Shown one piece after another: positions 6,576-10,967 of a DNA stretch of 11,462 nt. The notes under the pieces were generated by a model. That model worked only from the letters and a program-made list of their open reading frames with translations. It had not been told where the DNA came from and did not search any database. The stretch is from positions 1 through 11,462 of the forward strand of contig JBBDQR010000017.1 of NCBI GenBank assembly GCA_040905885.1. Direction: 5' to 3'. The position numbers and the translations under genes are program-made. Origin of the DNA: JACVRU01 sp040905885. Its GTDB lineage: Bacteria > Actinomycetota > Thermoleophilia > Gaiellales > Gaiellaceae. Within the stretch, counting starts at the first letter, position 1. The number at the start of each line of letters is the position of its first letter.

Positions 6576-6581
6576 TAACCT
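6576..6581 (+). promoter_or_regulatory. Candidate -10 element (TAACCT) for the GGT-GNAT operon
   Basis: TAACCT fits TANNNT and ends 6 nt before ATG6588, with no Shine-Dalgarno between them, so a leaderless message is plausible. A clear -35 hexamer is not visible. The palindrome at 6539-6554 lies about 20 bp upstream, where a regulator could act. Confidence 0.4.
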
Positions 6582-6587
6582 GCTCGC

Positions 6588-8012
6588 ATGAAAGGCGCGA
6601 TCGCAGCCGGCCACCCGCTCACCGCCGAGACGGGCGCGCGCGTGCTCGAGGCGGGCGGCAACGCGGTCGACGCGTGCGTCGCGGCCTCGTTCGCCTCCTG
6701 GGTCTGCGAGAGCCCGCTGACCGGTCCGGGCGGCGGCGGCTTCATGCTCGTCCACACGGCGCGCGACCGGAAGACGCGCGTGCTCGACTGCTACGTGGCC
6801 GTGCCCGGCGGCCGCGGCGGCGAGATGGAGGCGGTCGACGTCGACTTCTCGGGCGGCTCGACGCAGGTCTTCCGCATCGGCGCCGCCTCGGTCGCGGTGC
6901 CGGGCGCGCTCGCCGGGCTGGAGGAGGCGCACCGCCGCTTCGGCAGCCTCCCCTGGCGCGAGCTGTTCGCGCCCGCGATCACGCTCGCCCGCGACGGCGT
7001 CGAGCTCAACGCCGCCCAGGGCTACCTGCACGCGATCCTCGACGTCATCCTCCGGCACGGGGAGGAGAGCCGGCGCCTGTTCGGCGGCGACAAGCCGCTC
7101 GCGGCGGGCGACCGTCTCGTCCAGCCCGAGCTCGCGGACACGCTCGCTCGCTTCGCCGAGGAGGGATCGCGCGCGCTCTACCGCGGCGACCTCGGGCGCG
7201 AGGTCGTCCGCCACCTGAAGGAGCACGGCGGCGTGGTGACGCAGCGCGACCTGCGCGAGTACCGGGTCATCCGCCGCCGCCCGGTCGAAGTGCCTTTCCG
7301 CGGCACCCGCTTCCAGGCGAACCCCCCGCCCGCGGCCGGCGGCGTCCTCGTCTGCTACGGGCTCCAGCGGCTGGGGCGGGGGAAGCCGACGGCCGAGCGG
7401 ATGATCGGGGTGATCGGGGATCAGCGCGAAGCCCGCACGAGGCTGCCGAAGCTCGCCCGCGCGACCGGCGGGACGACGCACATCTCCGTCGTCGACGGCG
7501 AGGGGAACGCCGCCTCGCTGTCTATCTCGACGGGCGCCGGCTCGGGCGTCGTCGTCCCGGGCACGGGGTTCGCCCTCAACAACATGCTCGGCGAGTACGA
7601 CGTCGTCCAGACCGGGCCGCTGCCGCGCGCGAGCGAGCGGATGGCGAGCCTGATGGCGCCGTCGATCGCGCTCGCGGGCGGGCGGCCGCGGCTCGTGCTC
7701 GGCAGCGCGGGCTCGCTGCGGCTGTGGGCGGCGATCACGCAGGTGGCGGTGAACGTGCTCGCGCGCGGGCTGGGGGTGGCGGAGGCGATCGAGCGGCCGC
7801 GGCTGTTCGTGGAGGAGGAGGCCGTCCACTGCGAGGGCGGCACGCCGGCGGCGGAGATGGACCGGCTGGAGGCGGAAGGGCACGCGGTCACGCGCTGGCG
7901 GAAGCTGAACCTGTTCTTCGGCGGCGTGTCCGCGGTCGAGCTGCGGGGGCGCGGCGAGCTCGCGGCCGCCGGCGACCCGCGCCGCGGCGGCCACGGGATC
8001 GTGGTCGAATGA
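6588..8012 (+). CDS. Gamma-glutamyltransferase family protein (Ntn hydrolase)
   Basis: A 474-residue enzyme of the GGT family, which self-cleaves into two subunits and transfers or hydrolyses gamma-glutamyl groups of glutathione and related compounds. The N-terminal hallmarks GHPLTAETGARVLEAGGNAVDA and GPGGGGFML are present. The autoprocessing site is GG/TTHISVVDGEGNAASLS, so Thr296 would be the nucleophile and N-terminus of the small subunit (296-474). Downstream, TGAGSGVVVPGTGFALNNMLGEYD carries the substrate-binding segment. There is no signal peptide, so it should be cytoplasmic, unlike periplasmic E. coli GGT. It is shorter than classical GGTs (about 550-580 aa), mainly in the stretch before the nucleophile. 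Some compact homologues act on other gamma-glutamyl or acyl amides, so the exact substrate is open. It overlaps the GNAT gene by ATGA. Confidence 0.9.
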   Translation: MKGAIAAGHPLTAETGARVLEAGGNAVDACVAASFASWVCESPLTGPGGGGFMLVHTARDRKTRVLDCYVAVPGGRGGEMEAVDVDFSGGSTQVFRIGAASVAVPGALAGLEEAHRRFGSLPWRELFAPAITLARDGVELNAAQGYLHAILDVILRHGEESRRLFGGDKPLAAGDRLVQPELADTLARFAEEGSRALYRGDLGREVVRHLKEHGGVVTQRDLREYRVIRRRPVEVPFRGTRFQANPPPAAGGVLVCYGLQRLGRGKPTAERMIGVIGDQREARTRLPKLARATGGTTHISVVDGEGNAASLSISTGAGSGVVVPGTGFALNNMLGEYDVVQTGPLPRASERMASLMAPSIALAGGRPRLVLGSAGSLRLWAAITQVAVNVLARGLGVAEAIERPRLFVEEEAVHCEGGTPAAEMDRLEAEGHAVTRWRKLNLFFGGVSAVELRGRGELAAAGDPRRGGHGIVVE

Positions 8013-8509
8013 TCATCCGTCCCGCCGAGCCGGCCGACGCGGAGGCGCTGGTGGCGCTGGGGCGGGCCGTGGGCAGCGAGCCGGGCGGCTGGCTGCTGAC
8101 GACGAGCGACTGGCGCTCGGCGGGCGACGAACGGAGGTACCTGAAGGCGATCCGCCGCTATCCGAACGCGGCGGTGTTCGTGGCGGAGTCGGACGAGGGC
8201 GACCTCGTCGGGCGGCTGTCGCTGTCGCGCGACCAGCATCCCTCCTCGTCGCACGTCGCCGACCTGGGGTTGATGGTGGCGGCGGGCTGGCGCCGGCAGG
8301 GGATCGGGCGGGCGCTGCTGGAGGCCGCGGTCGAGTGGGCGCGGGGGGCGGGCGTGCGGAAGCTCGAGCTGCACGTCTTCCCGCACAACGGGGGGGCGAT
8401 CAAGCTGTACGAGTCGTTCGGCTTCGAGCGCGAGGGCTACCGGAAGCAGCACTACCGCCGCTCGACCGGCGACTACGTGGACGCGATCCTGATGGCGTAC
8501 GTCATGTGA
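8009..8509 (+). CDS. GNAT-family N-acetyltransferase (full-length copy)
   Basis: A 166-residue acetyltransferase that would move the acetyl group of acetyl-CoA to an amine. The N-terminus (MIIRPAEPADAEALVALGRAV) is typical of RimI/YhhY-like GNATs. Motif A is LGLMVAAGWRRQGIGRALLEAAVEWA, with RRQGIG forming the pyrophosphate-binding loop. Motif B is LELHVFPHNGGAIKLYESFGF, followed by EGYRKQHYR. ATG8009 overlaps the GGT stop (ATGA), so the two are probably one operon. The acceptor substrate is unknown. The segment from residue 46 to nearly the end is duplicated at 10101-10458 with about 95% identity. Its 3' end adjoins the promoter region of the next TA module. Confidence 0.9.
   Translation: MIIRPAEPADAEALVALGRAVGSEPGGWLLTTSDWRSAGDERRYLKAIRRYPNAAVFVAESDEGDLVGRLSLSRDQHPSSSHVADLGLMVAAGWRRQGIGRALLEAAVEWARGAGVRKLELHVFPHNGGAIKLYESFGFEREGYRKQHYRRSTGDYVDAILMAYVM
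8144..8501 (+). repeat. Direct repeat copy A (within the full-length GNAT gene)
   Basis: This 358-bp segment recurs in the same orientation at 10101-10458. By eye I count 17 substitutions and no indels, about 95% identity. Similarity ends abruptly at both sides: upstream at AAGGCGATC and downstream just after GGCGTACG. The two copies enclose 1.6 kb with two TA modules and a gene remnant. Confidence 0.93.
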
Positions 8510-8532
8510 CACGCTGTGTTACGCTGTGGCAC
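8505..8532 (+). promoter_or_regulatory. Tandem repeats and candidate promoter for the RHH-DUF433 module
   Basis: ACGCTGTG occurs twice, at 8511-8518 and 8521-8528, exactly 10 bp apart (one helical turn). A larger repeat TGTGRCAC occurs at 8505-8512 and 8525-8532, 20 bp apart. TACGCT (8520-8525) could be the -10, giving a leader of only about 2-3 nt before ATG8535. Same-face repeats over a promoter are what an autoregulating RHH antitoxin would bind; this is inferred from position. Confidence 0.45.
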
Positions 8533-8534
8533 AC

Positions 8535-8960
8535 ATGACGCGGCGTGAGAAGAGCGTCCACCGCTCGCTCCGGCTTGGCTCCTCGCTCGTCGCGAGCCTG
8601 CTCAGGCGTGCCGACGAGGCCGGCGAGTCGGCCAATCGTCTGGCGGAGCGCTACATCGACGAGGGGCTGCGCCGGGACGAGCATCCGCTGATCGGCTTCC
8701 GCGACGGGGCCGGCGGGCGTCGTGCCGCGCTGGCCGGGACGCGCCTGGACGTGTGGCAGGTGATCGAGACGCTGCGCAGCTCGGACAACTCTGCCGCCGA
8801 GACGGCCGCCTACCTCGAGATCCCCGAGGCGTGGGTGCGTGCCGCCGCCCGCTACTACGGCGCCTACGGGGAAGAGGTGGACGAGTTCGCCGAGCGGGCG
8901 CGCGCCATCGCCGAGCGCGAAGAGGAGCTCTGGCGAGGCGAGCAGGCCGTTCTCGCGTGA
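8535..8960 (+). CDS. Antitoxin: ribbon-helix-helix-like N-terminus plus DUF433-like C-terminus
   Basis: A 141-residue protein that pairs with the DUF5615 toxin that follows. Residues 5-47 (KSVHRSLRLGSSLVASLLRRADEAGESANRLAERYIDEGL) look like a CopG/Arc-type strand-helix-helix DNA-binding region. Residues 50-110 resemble DUF433, a winged-helix-like antitoxin domain: HPLIGFRDGAGGRRAALAGTRLDVWQVIETL, then a second helical unit ETAAYLEIPEAWVRAAARYYGAY. Residues 111-141 are a charged helix. DUF433 proteins are known partners of DUF5615 (Mut7-C/PIN-like) toxins. ATG8535 is preferred to GTG8526 because the latter sits directly on the -10 candidate. The gene overlaps the toxin by GTGA. Autoregulation through the upstream tandem repeats is likely. 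Confidence 0.8.
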   Translation: MTRREKSVHRSLRLGSSLVASLLRRADEAGESANRLAERYIDEGLRRDEHPLIGFRDGAGGRRAALAGTRLDVWQVIETLRSSDNSAAETAAYLEIPEAWVRAAARYYGAYGEEVDEFAERARAIAEREEELWRGEQAVLA

Positions 8961-9319
8961 GGCTCTGCCTCGACGAGCACTACTCGCCCGAGATAGCCCG
9001 CCTGCTGCGCGATCACTGCGGCCACGACGTCACCGCGGTGAAGGAGCGACCGGAGCTGGTGGGCCTTCCGGACGCTCAGCTTGTCGCGGCGCTGCGAGCG
9101 GAGCAGGCGGCGCTTCTGACCGAGAACGTCCAGGACTTCATGCCGATCGCGCAGGCGCTCGCGGCACGCGGGGAGGATCACTGGGGCTTCGTGTTCACGT
9201 CGGGCCGTTCGATGCCGCGCGGCGCCGCGACGATCGGTCGCTACGTCGACGTCCTCGACGCCTTCCTCTCCGAGCGACCCGGAGAGGACGATCTCAAGAA
9301 CCAGACCTGGTGGCTCTAG
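8957..9319 (+). CDS. DUF5615 (PIN-like) toxin
   Basis: A 120-residue PIN-like nuclease toxin of the DUF5615/Mut7-C type. The N-terminal LCLDEHYSPEIARLLRDHCGHDV carries the typical DEH motif (Asp6-Glu7-His8). The second acidic position is Asp39 in GLPDAQLVAAL, and LLTENVQDF (53-61, Asp60) matches the conserved T.N..DF strand. Family members are predicted RNases that act with DUF433 antitoxins; direct biochemical knowledge is limited. GTG8957 overlaps the antitoxin stop by GTGA, so translation should be coupled. The C-terminus ends in KNQTWWL. After the stop, 121 bp precede the next module and contain a hairpin and a promoter. Confidence 0.83.
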   Translation: MRLCLDEHYSPEIARLLRDHCGHDVTAVKERPELVGLPDAQLVAALRAEQAALLTENVQDFMPIAQALAARGEDHWGFVFTSGRSMPRGAATIGRYVDVLDAFLSERPGEDDLKNQTWWL

Positions 9320-9335
9320 GCTCTCCGCGCTCAGG

Positions 9336-9372
9336 CTGTCCATGTCAGCTTGACCGAACCGGACGTGGACAG
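9336..9372 (+). terminator. Hairpin between TA modules, possible terminator
   Basis: Arms 9336-9346 (CTGTCCATGTC) and 9362-9372 (GACGTGGACAG) pair over 11 positions with one G-U wobble and a 15-nt loop. It lies 17 bp after the DUF5615 stop and upstream of the Phd promoter. It is followed by a pyrimidine-rich run (TTCCCCTCCTC) rather than a true T-tract, so intrinsic termination is uncertain. It could instead be a protein-binding site. Confidence 0.35.
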
Positions 9373-9394
9373 TTCCCCTCCTCTGCGGTACCCT

Positions 9395-9424
9395 TTGACG
9401 TACGGGAGACCGTACGGTTATCCG
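9395..9424 (+). promoter_or_regulatory. Phd/RelE promoter with a palindromic operator in its spacer
   Basis: TTGACG (9395-9400) matches the -35 consensus at five of six positions. After 17 bp comes TTATCC (9418-9423), or after 18 bp TATCCG, as the -10. The spacer is filled by a perfect palindrome, CGTACGG-GAGA-CCGTACG (9399-9416). A repressor bound there would block RNA polymerase, as expected for Phd/YefM autoregulation. A Shine-Dalgarno AGGAG (9428-9432) lies 8 nt before ATG9441. Confidence 0.65.
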
Positions 9425-9440
9425 GACAGGAGCGATCGAG

Positions 9441-9683
9441 ATGCCGCGCATCGTCACAGCCGAAGATCTTCGCGCCCGGCTCGGGCGTGAGCTCGACGCG
9501 CTGCGCGAGACCGATGAGGCGCTCTACGTCTCGAAGCGGGGACGTCTCGCCGCGGTCGTGCTCGACTCCGACCACTACGCGGAGCTCATCGAGAGGCTCG
9601 AGTACCTCGAGGACAGCCTGGCTGCCCTCGAGGCGCGGGACGAGCGTGACGGCGCCGTCCCCTGGGTGGAGGTGCGCGAGTAA
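9441..9683 (+). CDS. Phd/YefM-family antitoxin
   Basis: An 80-residue antitoxin. The first half (IVTAEDLRARLGRELDALRETDEALYVSKRGRLAAVVLDSDHYAELI) has the Phd/YefM order: an N-terminal helix, a strand with the LYVSKRGRLAAVVL pattern, then a helix. This half dimerises and binds operator DNA. The C-terminal part (ERLEYLEDSLAALEARDERDGAVPWVEV) is the helical, partly disordered tail that wraps the RelE/ParE toxin. It has a proper Shine-Dalgarno (AGGAG) and a well-formed promoter with a palindrome, unlike the other TA modules here. Its stop codon is TAA in the context GAGTAAC, where a GTGA overlap with the toxin start would be expected. Confidence 0.88.
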   Translation: MPRIVTAEDLRARLGRELDALRETDEALYVSKRGRLAAVVLDSDHYAELIERLEYLEDSLAALEARDERDGAVPWVEVRE

Positions 9684-9727
9684 CAGCCGAGAGGCCGGCG
9701 TATGAGGTTCGGCTCCACCCTCAGGCG

Positions 9728-9952
9728 GTGCGGGCCTATCGCCGGCTCCACGGGTCGACGCGCGACCGGATCCGCGAGGCGATCGACGCGCTCGCAGCCG
9801 ATCCGAGGCCTCGCGGGGCGACGAAGCTCGCCGGACGCGATGACTACCGGATCCGCGTCGGCGACTACCGTGTCGTCTATGCCGTCGACGATCAGGAGCG
9901 GCTCGTCCTGGTGGCGCGGATCGCCCACCGGCGCGAGGTCTACCGGAGGTAG
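9728..9952 (+). CDS. RelE/ParE-family toxin, start codon apparently lost or non-standard
   Basis: RelE-type toxins cleave ribosome-bound mRNA; ParE relatives poison gyrase. From GTG9728 the product is 74 residues: a helical hairpin (AYRRLHGSTRDRIREAIDALAADPRP), then the strands KLAGRDDYRIRVGDYRVVYAVDD and LVLVARIAHRREVYRR, which match the RelE/ParE core and basic C-terminus. Coding similarity clearly begins earlier: in the same frame 9701-9727 reads YEVRLHPQA, the normal first strand. The only place for an overlapping start is GTA at 9680, exactly where GTG within GTGA would be expected. No ATG, GTG or TTG lies between there and 9728. So the toxin is either N-terminally truncated by about 16 residues and probably inactive, or starts at a rare codon. 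Confidence 0.78.
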   Translation: MRAYRRLHGSTRDRIREAIDALAADPRPRGATKLAGRDDYRIRVGDYRVVYAVDDQERLVLVARIAHRREVYRR

Positions 9953-9955
9953 CTG

Positions 9956-10109
9956 ATGGCGAGGGCGCGGGCCGAGACGTACGGTCACGAGGACGAGGCG
10001 CTCCTCCGTCCAGAGGTCGGGACGCAGGCCGGGCAAGGCCGAGCGGCTCTCGTTCGACGTGCCGACGCTGCCGCTCTTCGTCCACGAGCGGCTGTCGACG
10101 AAGGCGATC
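9956..10109 (+). pseudogene. Remnant of a type III-like (Mod) site-specific DNA methyltransferase gene
   Basis: Two short coding-like pieces lie in different frames. From ATG9956, 3 bp after the RelE stop, the frame reads MARARAETYGHEDEALLRPEVGTQ. In the +1 frame from about 10032 it reads GKAERLSFDVPTLPLFVHER, then LSTKAI. Both resemble parts of the N-terminal region of actinobacterial type III-like DNA methyltransferases as I recall them, where roughly 100 residues normally separate the two. An internal deletion with a frame change is inferred. Wobble positions in both pieces are almost all G/C, consistent with former coding use. No catalytic motif (DPPY or FxG) survives, so it is non-functional. 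The second piece runs straight into the truncated GNAT copy. The family call is from memory and needs a search. Confidence 0.5.
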
Positions 10110-10469
10110 CGCAGGTATCCGAACGCGGCGGTGTTCGTGGCGGAGTCGGACGAGGGCGAGATCGTCGGGCGGCTGTCGCTGTCGCGCGACCAGCATCCCT
10201 CCTCGGCCCACGTCGCCGACCTGGGGCTGATGGTGGCGGAGGGCTGGCGCCGGCAGGGGATCGGGCGGGCGCTGCTGGAGGCGGCGGTCGAGTGGGCGCG
10301 GGGCGCGGGCGTGCGGAAGCTCGAGTTGCACGTCTTCCCCCACAACGAGGCGGCGATCAGGCTGTACGAGCAGTTCGGCTTCGAGCGCGAGGGCTACCGG
10401 AAGCAGCACTACCGCCGCTCGACCGGCGACTACGTGGACGCGATCCTGATGGCGTACGCGGTTCGCTGA
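10059..10469 (+). CDS. 5'-truncated GNAT acetyltransferase copy, chimeric N-terminus
   Basis: From GTG10059 the product is 136 residues. The first ~16 (PTLPLFVHERLSTKAI) come from the methyltransferase-like remnant, and the rest matches residues 46-164 of the GNAT at 8009. Motif A (LGLMVAEGWRRQGIGRALLEAA) and motif B (LELHVFPHNEAAIRLYEQFGF) are intact, but the N-terminal strand and helices (residues 1-45 of the full-length copy) are missing, so normal folding and acceptor binding are doubtful. Of 14 changed codons, 6 are silent and most of the rest are conservative. No Shine-Dalgarno precedes the GTG. It could be a pseudogene or a young chimeric gene. The C-terminus changes to AYAVR just before the stop. 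Confidence 0.65.
   Translation: MPTLPLFVHERLSTKAIRRYPNAAVFVAESDEGEIVGRLSLSRDQHPSSAHVADLGLMVAEGWRRQGIGRALLEAAVEWARGAGVRKLELHVFPHNEAAIRLYEQFGFEREGYRKQHYRRSTGDYVDAILMAYAVR
10101..10458 (+). repeat. Direct repeat copy B (within the truncated GNAT gene)
   Basis: Partner of the repeat at 8144-8501: same orientation, offset exactly 1957 bp, 17 substitutions, no indels. The left border, AAGGCGATC, is also where the methyltransferase-like reading frame (LSTKAI) ends, so the junction could be a short stretch of microhomology. Confidence 0.93.
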
Positions 10470-10490
10470 GACTGGGCCGCCATCCGACGG

Positions 10491-10916
10491 TCAGGCCACG
10501 TCCGCTTCGTAGGGCGGGTATTGCGGCGGCGCCTCGCCGCGGCTCGCGAGGATCCGGGGATAGGCGCCGCCGTCCGCGGGCACGATCCCGGCGACCGACA
10601 GGCGCACGCGCCAGTCGTCGCCGAAGTCGAACACGTAGGCGATCTTCTGGCCCGCCTCGAGCCCGAGCTCGTCGAGCCGCGTATCGGTGGACCTGTCGTC
10701 CGGGTCGGGCTCGAACGGCGGCGTGTACATCACGGCGTCACGGTCCCAGAACCGGCCGCTCAGCCAGAAGCCGTAGAGGTGATCGTTGTCCCAGTCGAGG
10801 GCGACCTGGAGAATCAGGTGCAGGTCGTCGAGGGTCTGGTCGCTTCTCACCGCGACCGTGCGGCTGACGCCGCGCTGGCCGGCGAGGTTCGCCCTGAAGA
10901 CGTATGCGCGGGTCAT
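10491..10916 (-). CDS. Plasmid pRiA4b ORF-3 family protein
   Basis: A 141-residue member of the pRiA4b ORF-3-like family (IS1096 TnpR-like), whose function is not established; members are common on plasmids, near transposons and in accessory regions. Recognisable signatures are TLDDLHLILQVALDWDNDHLYGF (28-50), YVFDFGDDWRVRLSV (94-108) and YPRILASRGEAPPQ (119-132), the last equivalent to the usual YPRC..G...CPPED. The Cys residues of that end motif are missing here, so a metal site, if the family has one, may be lost. ATG10916 has a strong Shine-Dalgarno (GGAGG, complement of 10921-10925). It converges on the truncated GNAT gene with 21 bp between stops and lies 51 bp downstream of the DUF234-type gene on the same strand. 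Confidence 0.85.
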   Translation of the reverse strand: MTRAYVFRANLAGQRGVSRTVAVRSDQTLDDLHLILQVALDWDNDHLYGFWLSGRFWDRDAVMYTPPFEPDPDDRSTDTRLDELGLEAGQKIAYVFDFGDDWRVRLSVAGIVPADGGAYPRILASRGEAPPQYPPYEADVA

Positions 10917-10967
10917 CGCCCCTCCGCTCGGAAATGGAGAGGCCAGGGTAGAGAGCCGGCCGGACGG

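Noticed and set aside
5854..6591. 245-aa plus-strand frame opposite the membrane protein
   Set aside because: It has no recognisable domain and is Ser/Thr/Gly/Ala-rich, as expected from the complement of a Pro/Ala/Lys-rich gene. The minus frame has a TM helix and a patterned repeat.
5937..7994. 685-aa minus-strand frame joining the membrane protein to sequence antisense to GGT
   Set aside because: Only the 5937-6527 part looks like a protein. The upstream two thirds is the antisense shadow of the GGT gene, and ATG6527/GTG6515 are sensible starts.
6674..8509. 611-aa plus-strand frame through GGT into GNAT
   Set aside because: The first 445 residues are Arg/Ala-rich out-of-frame GGT sequence. 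The genuine GNAT begins at ATG8009.
8009..8960. GNAT plus RHH gene as a TacAT-type acetyltransferase toxin-antitoxin pair
   Set aside because: The order is reversed relative to TacAT. The GNAT is coupled to GGT and resembles RimI/YhhY-like enzymes. The RHH protein has its own DUF5615 partner with a GTGA overlap.
9702..9956. ATG9702 frame (84 aa) as the RelE start
   Set aside because: It is in the antitoxin frame, not the RelE frame, and its translation has no RelE features.
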